A stretch of DNA of 64,000 bases, from positions 1 to 64,000 of the IMG/VR virus record IMGVR_UViG_3300008459_000031, one strand, 5' to 3'. The notes under the pieces are model-generated. The model searched no databases and was not told the DNA's origin. It was given only the letters and a program-made list of their open reading frames with translations. This stretch comes from a virus. The position numbers and the translations under genes are program-made. Shown piece by piece: positions 1 to 6,743 of this stretch (position 1 is the stretch's first letter; each line of letters opens with the position of its first letter).

Positions 1-3
1 ACT

Positions 4-231
4 ATGGAAAAGAAACAAACTGCGGTTGAATGGTTAGCTGAACAATTAGTGCCAAAGGCTATGCTTACCTATGATGCTATAACTTATAATGCTATTCAAC
101 AAGCCAAGCAAATGGAGAAGGAGCAGCAAAAGTATTTCTTTGATTGTGGAAGGCAATATCAATTAAATGGGGAAGGAACATTCACCCAAGTTTACAACGA
201 AACTTACGGAGGTCAAGATGAAAACCCGTAA
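4..231 (+). CDS. small conserved phage protein, function unknown (75 aa)
   Basis: Predicted soluble 75-residue protein with no signal peptide or membrane segment. The N-terminal half is helical and charged. The C-terminal end carries an aromatic patch (YNETYGG, residues 64-70), a layout I associate with small accessory proteins of Bacteroidota phages; this resemblance is from memory and gives no function. Its last 14 bases overlap the start of the HNH gene, so the two are probably translationally coupled. It opens the window, so its own promoter lies further left. Role unknown. Confidence 0.65.
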   Translation: MEKKQTAVEWLAEQLVPKAMLTYDAITYNAIQQAKQMEKEQQKYFFDCGRQYQLNGEGTFTQVYNETYGGQDENP

Positions 232-586
232 ACATCAATGGTTCTGTGAAAAAACAAAAGTTGCTCAAGCATACACTATACCTTGTGTTGGCTGTGATTT
301 TACTTGTAAGAATGTAGTACGTCAATCTAAATCTCATGTTATAACCAGAGCTAAACGTAAAGCAATATTACAACGTGACCGTAAAAGGTGTACACAATGT
401 GGTAACACAGAAAAATTAACTGTAGACCATTTACTTCCTATTTGTGAAGGGGGTAAAAATGATAGTTGGAATCTTACTACTTTATGTCATGCTTGTAATA
501 ACAGTAAAGGAGATAAACTGGTAGATAAATTCTTGAAGTTACGGTTTAATCAACGGTACGGAATTAAAACTTACATGGGATGGTAG
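218..586 (+). CDS. HNH endonuclease (122 aa)
   Basis: A small HNH nuclease, expected to nick or cut double-stranded DNA using one metal ion. The core is clear: CxxC at residues 58-61, the catalytic DH pair at 70-71, and the second zinc knuckle CHAC at 90-93 followed by NNSKGDK. An extra Cys cluster (C23, C26, C30) lies upstream, perhaps a second metal site. The ATG at 218 was chosen over an in-frame upstream start at 167 because it follows a purine-rich GGAGGT and gives a 14-base overlap with the gene before, as seen at other junctions here. Free-standing HNH genes in phages are either homing endonucleases or packaging and recombination nucleases. No terminase is next to this one, so a homing or accessory role is the likelier reading. 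Confidence 0.85.
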   Translation: MKTRKHQWFCEKTKVAQAYTIPCVGCDFTCKNVVRQSKSHVITRAKRKAILQRDRKRCTQCGNTEKLTVDHLLPICEGGKNDSWNLTTLCHACNNSKGDKLVDKFLKLRFNQRYGIKTYMGW

Positions 587-711
587 AATTATTTTGGATT
601 ATTTTTAAAGAACCTTTTAGAATGGTCAACGATTTTATGTTTGGAGATAACCATCATATCGTATCTGAAAGCGGTTGGAAAATATTAAATAACAATAAAA
701 GGTCAAGATGA
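580..711 (+). CDS. 43-residue microprotein bridging two genes
   Basis: A 43-codon reading frame fills what would otherwise be a 121-base gap. Its ATG overlaps the last seven bases of the HNH gene, and its TGA shares an ATGA (708-711) with the start of the next gene. This exact tiling at both ends, in a region where every gene overlaps its neighbour, is the main argument that it is real. The product begins MVELFWIIFKEPFRM, an aromatic hydrophobic segment that could lie along a membrane, and then becomes polar and basic. No family was recognised. It may be a small host-directed protein, or may exist mainly to couple translation. Confidence 0.55.
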   Translation: MVELFWIIFKEPFRMVNDFMFGDNHHIVSESGWKILNNNKRSR

Positions 712-947
712 AACACTTTAAGATTATGGGTAGGATAGTCCTACTGTTTAGTATTGTAATGCTAATGTCCTTTATACCTGAAAACAACCGAGAATTCTTT
801 GGTGACTGGTATTGTGATGGACATAATCTTCATGAGCCTACTTGGCACTGGGGATTTAGACATTACATGTGGATGCTTATGGGACTTGCTTTGTTCGTCT
901 ATAATACTGTGCTTATTGTAATTAAATTAGATACAAAATCAAGATGA
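708..947 (+). CDS. small membrane protein, two predicted transmembrane helices (79 aa)
   Basis: Two hydrophobic segments, about residues 8-23 and 53-72, flank a loop rich in Trp, His and acidic residues (residues 24-52). This is the layout of a small inner-membrane hairpin protein. Its start shares an ATGA with the microprotein before it, and its stop shares another ATGA with a six-codon frame that follows. Among replication genes such proteins are often early or middle host-takeover or superinfection-exclusion factors, but nothing in the sequence fixes the function. A holin is possible but less likely, given its distance from the virion genes. Confidence 0.7.
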   Translation: MKHFKIMGRIVLLFSIVMLMSFIPENNREFFGDWYCDGHNLHEPTWHWGFRHYMWMLMGLALFVYNTVLIVIKLDTKSR

Positions 948-964
948 AAAGTAATCAATTATGA
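944..964 (+). CDS. possible six-codon coupling ORF (MKSNQL)
   Basis: A six-codon frame whose ATGA (944-947) overlaps the stop of the upstream gene and whose terminal ATGA (961-964) overlaps the next start. It would let ribosomes pass from one gene to the next without scanning an untranslated gap. The product is too short to have an obvious function of its own. The context copies the repeated TCAAGATGAAA start string, which supports real initiation, but chance cannot be excluded. Confidence 0.25.
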   Translation: MKSNQL

Positions 965-1158
965 GTCATATGAAGTTTGTTAAAAATCTCCTTGATACAG
1001 GGAGATATGTACAGTTACGTAAGGAGTACGTAAACTGTCAGAGTAATCACGTAGTCTTCGATGGGGTTACATACGATAAAAAGTATGTAGAAGCTATTCT
1101 CGATTTTATTGAGAAGAACGAAGATGCACATCAATCTACAAGAAATGAAATACTCTGA
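961..1158 (+). CDS. hypothetical small protein before DNA polymerase (65 aa)
   Basis: A 65-residue soluble protein with alternating basic and acidic patches, probably alpha/beta. The central stretch (FDGVTYDKKYVEAILDFIEK, about residues 34-53) reads as a strand followed by an amphipathic helix. No domain was recognised. It starts at an ATGA shared with the preceding six-codon frame and ends 14 bases inside the DNA polymerase gene, so it is co-translated with the polymerase. A polymerase accessory role is conceivable from position only. Confidence 0.6.
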   Translation: MSHMKFVKNLLDTGRYVQLRKEYVNCQSNHVVFDGVTYDKKYVEAILDFIEKNEDAHQSTRNEIL

Positions 1159-3061
1159 TTCTATCTATGTAGTTAATGGTGGAGATAATCTCTTTGAATA
1201 CCCATTGAATTCATGTACAATGCAAGAATGTGTAGATTACTTACGATCAATTGATTTGATTGGGGTAGATACCGAGACCGAAGGTTTCGACTTCACAGGA
1301 AAGAAATTGCTCATGATTCAATGTGGTGACAAAGAGAAACAATTTGTCATTGATTACAGAGTAACTAGTAAAGAAGATTTAGAATTGTTGAAGAAAGTTT
1401 TAGAAGATGAATCTAAAATTAAGATTCTTCATAATGCTAAATTTGATTACAAGTTCCTCAAATTCTATTGTAATATCAGCCTCAATAATGTATACGATAC
1501 ATTCTTAGTTGAGAAGATATTACACTGTGGTAAAGACGATTATGGCTTTGCTCTTGCTAAGCTTACACAACGTTACTTAGGGATAACATTAAACAAAGAA
1601 GTACGAAATAGATTCGTAGCACAAGAATCAACTCCCTTTACAGTAGACCAGATTGTGTATGGTTCAAAAGACGTAGAGTATCTAATCGATATTTATCACA
1701 AACAACAAGCAGACATAGACTTTAAGAAACTACGTAGTGTAGTTAAGCTTGAGAATATGGCTGTAATAGTTTTCTCTGAGATTGAGTATGAAGGATTAAT
1801 CCTTGATACAGAAGCTTGGAAGAAACTAGCTGTTAGAAACAAAGCAACATCACTTGAACTAGAGAAACAACTAGACAAGTCTCTTGTTGCTGATGAAAGG
1901 TTTTCTAGGTACAAAGCACAAAAGCAGATGGATTTATTTACACCTGTAGAAGAATTAAAAGATTCTACAGTTAAATGGTCATCCCCTACTCAAGTGTTAA
2001 AAGTATTTAGAACTCTAGTCCCTGAACTTGAAAGTGCTAATGGTAAGAAGCTTGCCCCTTATAGGTATAAGCATAATCTTATTGATGAGTATATCAAGTA
2101 CAAGGAGAAAGATAAGTTATCCTCTGCTTTCGGGGAGAACTTTTACACATTCCTCAGTGCTGATAAGAAAGTCAGAACGAATTTCACACAAATCCTGGAT
2201 ACAGGTCGTGTTAGTAGTTCTGAGCCAAACATGCAACAAATCCCTGCTACTAACGAGTACAGAAATTGTTTCATTGCCCCTGAAGGATATGTATTTGTCT
2301 CTAGTGACTATTCATCACAAGAATTAAATGTAATTGCATACGGGAGTCAAGACCCTGTATTCCTCAAAGCTCTAGAAAATAATGAAGACTTGCACTCAGT
2401 TTGTGCAGAACTAGTATTTGGAGATGTATGGAATAAAGCTGCTGAGCCTGATTGTGATTACGTAAAAGCAAAAGAGAAGTGCAATTGCAAAGAGCACAAG
2501 AAATTAAGAACTCAAGTTAAGACGATTAACTTTGGATTAGCTTATGGGATGGGACCTAAGAAATTATCTGAAACAATCAATTGCAACTTAAAAGAAGCAA
2601 AAGAATTGATTGCTAAATACTTCAAAGCCTTCCCTAAGATTCAGAGTTTCTTAGATGGATTGGGAGAGTTTGGGAAAAGACATGGTTATATTGAAACCTT
2701 TCCTCCGTTCAAACGAAAGAGATGGTTCAATAGCTGGACCCCAAAGATGTATAACGATAAAGATAGCTTTATGGAGCTTGGAAGTATCGAACGTGCATCA
2801 AAGAACACACCAATTCAAGGTAGCTCTGCTGATATGACTAAGCTTGCTTTAGTTTTAATTTATAAGCATATTAAAGAGAATAATCTACCAGTCAAAATAG
2901 TAATGACTGTACATGATCAGATTGATACAGTCTGCCCTATTGATTATGCTGAAGAATGGAAACTAAAGATGACTGAACTCATGGAGAAAGCAGCAAACAC
3001 TATTATTAAGAATGGCTTATTGAAAGCTGAAACATCAATTACTAAAGTTTGGAGCAAGTAA
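1145..3061 (+). CDS. DNA polymerase, family A, with 3'-5' exonuclease domain (638 aa)
   Basis: The replicative polymerase of the phage. The proofreading domain has DTE at residues 42-44 (Exo I), HNAKFDY around 97-103 (Exo II) and YGSKD at 172-176 (Exo III). The polymerase domain has motif A DYSSQE with D388, motif B (RTQVKTINFGLAYG, the O-helix Arg/Lys and FGLAYG) and motif C HDQ at 590-592. Motif C is usually HDE; the Gln replaces the last acidic residue while the catalytic Asp is kept. The length suits a phage PolA without a 5' nuclease domain; that activity is supplied by the separate FEN gene at 15.7 kb. The start at 1145 was chosen because it gives the 14-base overlap typical here; in-frame starts at 1109 and 1124 are less likely. 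Confidence 0.95.
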   Translation: MKYSDSIYVVNGGDNLFEYPLNSCTMQECVDYLRSIDLIGVDTETEGFDFTGKKLLMIQCGDKEKQFVIDYRVTSKEDLELLKKVLEDESKIKILHNAKFDYKFLKFYCNISLNNVYDTFLVEKILHCGKDDYGFALAKLTQRYLGITLNKEVRNRFVAQESTPFTVDQIVYGSKDVEYLIDIYHKQQADIDFKKLRSVVKLENMAVIVFSEIEYEGLILDTEAWKKLAVRNKATSLELEKQLDKSLVADERFSRYKAQKQMDLFTPVEELKDSTVKWSSPTQVLKVFRTLVPELESANGKKLAPYRYKHNLIDEYIKYKEKDKLSSAFGENFYTFLSADKKVRTNFTQILDTGRVSSSEPNMQQIPATNEYRNCFIAPEGYVFVSSDYSSQELNVIAYGSQDPVFLKALENNEDLHSVCAELVFGDVWNKAAEPDCDYVKAKEKCNCKEHKKLRTQVKTINFGLAYGMGPKKLSETINCNLKEAKELIAKYFKAFPKIQSFLDGLGEFGKRHGYIETFPPFKRKRWFNSWTPKMYNDKDSFMELGSIERASKNTPIQGSSADMTKLALVLIYKHIKENNLPVKIVMTVHDQIDTVCPIDYAEEWKLKMTELMEKAANTIIKNGLLKAETSITKVWSK

Positions 3062-3062
3062 T

Positions 3063-3407
3063 ATGGAAGAAGAAAGAATTAAAGTACTCACATTATTAAT
3101 GTGGTTACAAACTGCTATCTATTCTGCAGATGAATGTCAAGAGATTAAATGGTTTAATACTAAACGTAGTAAACAACTATTAAAAGCAACTGTTGATACG
3201 ATTCTGAAAGAGCATGGTAAAGTGTTCGTAGCTTTATGGGATACTGATGGTGTGCAAATGCCACAAGTCACTAAAGCTTTAGAAGAATTTACTAAACTCT
3301 TAGCTACTACTGATTATTACAAACTGCCTGAGGTATCAGCTCTTATCAGAGCTTATCAAGCAGGGGAATTTGAAGACACTTTTAATCCTATTAGAAATGA
3401 ACAGTAA
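3063..3407 (+). CDS. hypothetical protein (114 aa)
   Basis: A 114-residue soluble, mostly helical protein that starts one base after the polymerase stop, so it belongs to the same transcript. It has no signal peptide, no Cys cluster and no recognisable catalytic motif. The middle contains a Lys-rich helix (residues 36-54) and an Asp-Gly turn at about residue 64. Translation of the next gene starts inside its last codons. I do not recognise a family; a role near DNA replication is suggested only by its neighbours. Confidence 0.6.
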   Translation: MEEERIKVLTLLMWLQTAIYSADECQEIKWFNTKRSKQLLKATVDTILKEHGKVFVALWDTDGVQMPQVTKALEEFTKLLATTDYYKLPEVSALIRAYQAGEFEDTFNPIRNEQ

Positions 3408-3642
3408 CTTACCACCAGGAGCAACAAATCACCCTAATGCTCCTTGGAATGAAAGGGATACTACTTGTTACAACTGTGAATCAGATATTGTTAGTGAAAT
3501 GGTTGACAAGTATTTAGCAGAACATCCTGATTGTAAAGATTGGGATGAAGCTTATGAAAAGTTAGATGAGTCTGGTGCTTTTAGTCTTTGTAGAGATTGC
3601 TATTGTGAAGATATAATGTGGGAGTACAATGGTGATGACTAA
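3397..3642 (+). CDS. small zinc-ribbon-like protein (81 aa)
   Basis: Contains CYNC near residues 27-30 and CRDCYC near 68-73, spaced to form a four-Cys zinc site, with an acidic helical insert between them (DKYLAEHPDCKDWDEAYEKL). Such small ribbon proteins usually bind nucleic acid or a protein partner. The ATG at 3397 lies inside the end of the previous gene (11-base overlap); an in-frame start at 3370 would overlap further and adds a hydrophobic tail that looks spurious. The stop overlaps the next start. Specific role unknown. Confidence 0.65.
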   Translation: MNSNLPPGATNHPNAPWNERDTTCYNCESDIVSEMVDKYLAEHPDCKDWDEAYEKLDESGAFSLCRDCYCEDIMWEYNGDD

Positions 3643-3922
3643 AGATGAAAAGATAACCAAGCATCTAATAGATAAGATGTTTGAAATTGCTGGTCATGAT
3701 TTTACGTATGAGAATTTACTAGGTCGATTAGACAGATGGTATAATGAAAATACAATGACACAAAAACAGCATGATGAATGGAAAGAGTATTCTATCCGTT
3801 ACATTAGAAAAGAAAAGAGAATGCCATTATCATATGCAGAACGTGCATTTGCTTGGTTTGATCTTTCTTACGGGCTTAAAGTGGAGCAGCCTCAAGCTCC
3901 CGATATCGATAACATTAATTAA
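3629..3922 (+). CDS. conserved small helical protein (97 aa)
   Basis: An all-helical, charged protein with a dense basic-aromatic centre (KEYSIRYIRKEKRMPLSY, about residues 51-68) followed by an Ala/Phe/Trp-rich helix ending in DLSYGLK. The combination looks like a small nucleic-acid or protein-binding module. Two ATGs (3629 and 3635) lie within the last codons of the preceding gene; the first was used. The stop codon touches the next start (TAAATG). No family assigned. Confidence 0.6.
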   Translation: MVMTKDEKITKHLIDKMFEIAGHDFTYENLLGRLDRWYNENTMTQKQHDEWKEYSIRYIRKEKRMPLSYAERAFAWFDLSYGLKVEQPQAPDIDNIN

Positions 3923-4231
3923 ATGGAAATTTTTGCAATTATTTCAACAGTTATTGCTGTACTAGGTGTAATAGGCAGCATATTCTTTTTCTCTACAGCA
4001 GTTAAGCTTTATAAAAGACTTAAAGAAGCTGAAGAACTTGTAGATGTTAAAAACGATGCTCTTAAAGATGCATTCGATGCTTTGCATGAGCACAATGATA
4101 AGCTGTGGGATCTTAGAGACGAGCTTGTTAAGTTAAAATCTAAGACAACATCTAAAAAGCCTGGTCGTCCAGTAGGTTCTCGAAATAAAGTAGGATCTAA
4201 AAAGCCTGGTAGAAAACCTTCTAAAAAGTAG
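3923..4231 (+). CDS. membrane-anchored coiled-coil protein with AT-hook-like tail (102 aa)
   Basis: Three parts can be read. A hydrophobic N-terminal helix (residues 3-25) is a membrane anchor or uncleaved signal. A heptad-like charged segment (about 30-72) is a probable coiled coil. The last 30 residues are Lys/Arg/Gly/Pro-rich with two AT-hook-like cores, PGRP at 80-83 and PGRKP at 95-99. AT-hooks bind the minor groove of A+T-rich DNA, and this genome is A+T-rich, so the protein could tether phage DNA to the membrane. The tail is encoded partly by a 15-base direct repeat. A spanin-like protein would be the other reading, but a basic DNA-binding tail argues against it. Confidence 0.65.
   Translation: MEIFAIISTVIAVLGVIGSIFFFSTAVKLYKRLKEAEELVDVKNDALKDAFDALHEHNDKLWDLRDELVKLKSKTTSKKPGRPVGSRNKVGSKKPGRKPSKK
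4151..4210 (+). repeat. 15-base direct repeat encoding the AT-hook cores
   Basis: TCTAAAAAGCCTGGT is found at 4151-4165 and 4196-4210, in frame and 45 bases apart. Each copy encodes SKKPG, the entry to an AT-hook core. The identical codons suggest a recent internal duplication that doubled the DNA-binding element. Confidence 0.7.
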
Positions 4232-4235
4232 TTTT

Positions 4236-4418
4236 ATGGACATATCTATGTGTGAGGGGGATAATTGCCCCCTTGCTTTTAACTGCTATAGACATACAGC
4301 TAAGGCTAATCCATATTACCAAGCATACTTTACAACAGTTCCTTGGGATGAAGAGAAAAAAGAATGTAGTTACTATTTACCAAACGAAAAGATTAAAATT
4401 AAATCAAATGACGAATGA
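4236..4418 (+). CDS. small Cys-containing conserved protein (60 aa)
   Basis: A 60-residue protein with an N-terminal Cys cluster (C6, C11, C17) and a later C44 next to YY, spaced for one metal site or two disulfides. The motif CPLAFNCYRHTAK is of a type I associate with tailed phages of Bacteroidota, where the function is unknown. It sits between the AT-hook-like protein and the DnaA-like protein. Its stop overlaps the next start (ATGA), so it is part of the same operon. Confidence 0.65.
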   Translation: MDISMCEGDNCPLAFNCYRHTAKANPYYQAYFTTVPWDEEKKECSYYLPNEKIKIKSNDE

Positions 4419-4984
4419 TAAACAAAATTCAAAAAACAGTAAAGCCAGCCTTCTCAAAGAAGAAAAAGATGGAGCTGATACGTTTGATAGAATCTTCACG
4501 GGATTCATCAATAAACTTACAGAAGTCCAGAAACCCTCTCGATATTGCCGAGATGATGATCAAGATAGTTGAACATCTATTTCATATACCAAGAGAAGAA
4601 TTTACTTCACAATCTAGAGATAGGGATTATGTAATTAGAAGATGTTTAGTTGTTAATTTAATTTCTATTCACACAAACTTTAGAGAAGGTGCAATAGCAG
4701 AGTATATCAATCGTGATAGAGCTACTGTGTACCACATGTTTAATCTACATGAAGATCTAATGTATTCAGATCCAACTTATCGTGATTACTTTCAGAGAGC
4801 CTCTAGTCTTTATGCAAGAGCTAACTTTTTCCCATCTGTTCAATCTACTACCATTGATGAAATAACGGAAAAGATAATTAAGTTGAATGAAGAGATGGAG
4901 AATCTGAATGAAATGCTTGGGGTAATACTAACTAATACTAAATCTTCTGATGATGCAGAAAGTTCCCAATCTCTTACAAATTAA
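4415..4984 (+). CDS. DnaA domain IV-like DNA-binding protein (189 aa)
   Basis: The central part (about residues 55-120) resembles the DnaA C-terminal DNA-binding domain. It contains a SRDRDYVIRR segment (basic loop plus helix), then an AIAEYINRDRATVYHM segment that matches the helix-turn-helix with the DnaA signature position (TV.H). The AAA+ ATPase of DnaA is absent, and a C-terminal acidic coiled coil replaces it. Stand-alone DnaA domain IV proteins occur in phages and may mark an origin or mimic DnaA boxes. It overlaps the SF2 helicase gene by 35 bases, which fits an origin recognition plus unwinding pair. The origin itself was not identified. Confidence 0.7.
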   Translation: MINKIQKTVKPAFSKKKKMELIRLIESSRDSSINLQKSRNPLDIAEMMIKIVEHLFHIPREEFTSQSRDRDYVIRRCLVVNLISIHTNFREGAIAEYINRDRATVYHMFNLHEDLMYSDPTYRDYFQRASSLYARANFFPSVQSTTIDEITEKIIKLNEEMENLNEMLGVILTNTKSSDDAESSQSLTN

Positions 4985-6146
4985 AGATCAAGAGCAGAAG
5001 AAAGCTCTCACTGCTTGGAAGGAGGCAGACTTCGTAGGTTCAGTTATAGCTGGTACAGGATTCGGGAAGAGTCGTGTTGGTGTTATTGCCTGTGGAGCTA
5101 TGATTCGAAAACATGGAGGTAGAGGCTTGGTCTTAGTCCCTACTAATCAATTGCAAGACCAATTCGAAGAAGAATTTAAGAAGTGGGGTTATGAAGATGT
5201 ATTAGATAGTGTAGATATTCTATGTTATGCATCAGCTCATAAACTTCGAGATAAAACTTACACTGTTACAATAGCAGATGAAGTTCATCTTGGGTTGTCC
5301 CCAATCTATCGAGAAGTCTTCTTGCAGAATAACCACAACAGACTTCTTTGTATGACTGCTACTGCTCCAGAAGAAGAGGAGTACAAAGAATTACTGGATG
5401 AGATAGCCCCAACGGTTTATACCATCAGTCTAGATGAATGTGTACAGAAAGGATTAGTGGCCCCTTACACAGTGTACTGCATACCAGTTGATTTAACAGA
5501 CGAGGAGAGAACTGCCTATAAAGCAGCTAACAATATGTTTGTTCACTACAAGTATCAACTTGGGATGTATGATGCATTTAACGAAGCTGGAAGAGTTCTC
5601 AGGGATCCAACAGCTAGTCCTGTACAAAAGAAGAATGCTACTCTATTCTATAAAGCAATTAGAGATCGTAAAGATGTAGTTCAACATGCTTATAACAAAA
5701 TTCTTTATACTCAGAGAATTGCTAAAATTAAATCTGATAAGAAGATATTAACGTTTGCAGGCACAAATGAATTTACAAATCAAATGCATCAGATTCTAAA
5801 CGAAGATGGTGAAGCTAGACGATTTCATTCAGGAATAGGGAAGAAAGAGAAGACTAAAGCATTAGAAGATTTTAAAACTAACGAGTGTAGGATTCTCTGT
5901 TCTACCAAGGCTTTGAACCAAGGCTTTGATGTTCCCGATGCACAACTTGGGATCATCTGTGGCTTGGATAGTAAGACCCTTGCAATGATTCAGAGAGTGG
6001 GTAGATTACTTCGACTTAGTGAGAATAAGGTAGGGGAAGTTGTTATTCTCTACGTTAAAGATTCACAGGAAGAAAAGTGGTTGGAAAGTTCAGTGAAAAA
6101 TTTATCTAATGTTGTTTGGTTGGATGATATTTCTTCGTATATTTGA
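4950..6146 (+). CDS. superfamily 2 DNA/RNA helicase (398 aa)
   Basis: ATP-dependent helicase with all main SF2 motifs: Walker A GTGFGKSR (residues 35-42), DEVH box (110-113), motif III TATAP (136-140), and motif VI QRVGRLLR (348-355), after a SF2 C-terminal domain with the ALNQGFDVPD segment. The length equals a minimal two-RecA-domain core with a short insert. The family resembles T4 UvsW and type III restriction-like helicases, which remodel forks and recombination intermediates. Two adjacent ATGs (4950, 4953) lie inside the DnaA-like gene; the first was used. A candidate promoter for downstream genes overlaps its last codons. Confidence 0.9.
   Translation: MMQKVPNLLQIKDQEQKKALTAWKEADFVGSVIAGTGFGKSRVGVIACGAMIRKHGGRGLVLVPTNQLQDQFEEEFKKWGYEDVLDSVDILCYASAHKLRDKTYTVTIADEVHLGLSPIYREVFLQNNHNRLLCMTATAPEEEEYKELLDEIAPTVYTISLDECVQKGLVAPYTVYCIPVDLTDEERTAYKAANNMFVHYKYQLGMYDAFNEAGRVLRDPTASPVQKKNATLFYKAIRDRKDVVQHAYNKILYTQRIAKIKSDKKILTFAGTNEFTNQMHQILNEDGEARRFHSGIGKKEKTKALEDFKTNECRILCSTKALNQGFDVPDAQLGIICGLDSKTLAMIQRVGRLLRLSENKVGEVVILYVKDSQEEKWLESSVKNLSNVVWLDDISSYI
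6115..6145 (+). promoter_or_regulatory. Bacteroidota-type promoter candidate, TTTG-N19-TATATTTG
   Basis: TTTG at 6115-6118 and TATATTTG at 6138-6145 are separated by 19 bases. This fits the primary sigma factor consensus of Bacteroidota (a -33 TTTG and a -7 TAnnTTTG). Initiation about seven bases after the second box would leave a short leader before the gene at 6183. It would let the DnaB-like helicase, Sak4-like and SSB genes be transcribed separately from the upstream operon by host RNA polymerase. The boxes overlap the end of the helicase coding sequence. Confidence 0.5.
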
Positions 6147-6182
6147 ATACGATTACTTATAGAAAGTATAACAAAAACTTTT

Positions 6183-6743
6183 ATGATTATTGAAATCAAT
6201 ACTGAGGACCTTTCTAATTATGGTCTTACAGCTGATGAGTTTGTTTTCTTGACTATGCTTAATCGTAATGCCCTTGATTCTGATTTAAAGTTAAACATTG
6301 ACCGTGAGAAATTGCAAACCAACGGTTGGGTTAAGTTGGGAGAGGAGGATGAATGTTACTTACGAGAAAAATTTAACGACGAATTTCGTAAGTCCGAAAG
6401 CTCCATATGGAGTGGCCTCCTCTCTCACTACCCTATCAAAGTTATGGCTAATGGACAAGTAAGGGTATTAAGAGCAAAGGATCCAGATTGTAAAGCCAAT
6501 GCTAAAGCCAAGACACGTTATCTAAAGTACGTAGGAGATGATGCTAAAAAACATGAGCACGTTATAGAGTGCCTACAAAGAGAGCTCCAATTACGACGGT
6601 CAGGGAATGGGTTAGGGTATATGCAACAGCTTGAAACATGGATTAATAATCACACGTGGGAAAAGTATAGTGACTTAAGTGATGGAAATTCAACAGAACC
6701 TAAATCAACAGGCTCAGAAAGTAGAATCACAAGGCAACTTTGA
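6183..6743 (+). CDS. hypothetical protein before the replicative helicase (186 aa)
   Basis: A soluble 186-residue protein. The N-terminal half reads as a winged-helix-like alpha/beta fold. The C-terminal half has a basic patch (KANAKAKTRYLKYV) and long helices, and ends in a Ser/Thr-rich tail. It is the first gene after the promoter candidate and overlaps the DnaB-like helicase gene by 62 bases. The position directly before a DnaB-type helicase is where phage helicase loaders or initiator proteins often lie. No loader motif (Walker A) is present, so the role remains open. Confidence 0.65.
   Translation: MIIEINTEDLSNYGLTADEFVFLTMLNRNALDSDLKLNIDREKLQTNGWVKLGEEDECYLREKFNDEFRKSESSIWSGLLSHYPIKVMANGQVRVLRAKDPDCKANAKAKTRYLKYVGDDAKKHEHVIECLQRELQLRRSGNGLGYMQQLETWINNHTWEKYSDLSDGNSTEPKSTGSESRITRQL

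Larger units (their letters stand above)
211..713 (+). repeat. short direct repeat GGTCAAGATGAAA around start codons
   Basis: The 13-base string GGTCAAGATGAAA occurs at 211-223 and again at 701-713, each time with the ATG of a gene in the same position. An 11-base version (TCAAGATGAAA) occurs at 939-949 over a third in-frame ATG. The repeat therefore covers the start site and the first two codons of successive genes. It could be a shared translation-initiation context or a leftover of small-gene duplication. The span given includes unrelated sequence between the copies. Confidence 0.5.

Noticed and set aside
4252-4572. 106-codon frame overlapping the Cys-containing and DnaA-like genes
   Set aside because: Two tightly tiled genes with recognisable content occupy the same bases in other frames; this product has no motif.
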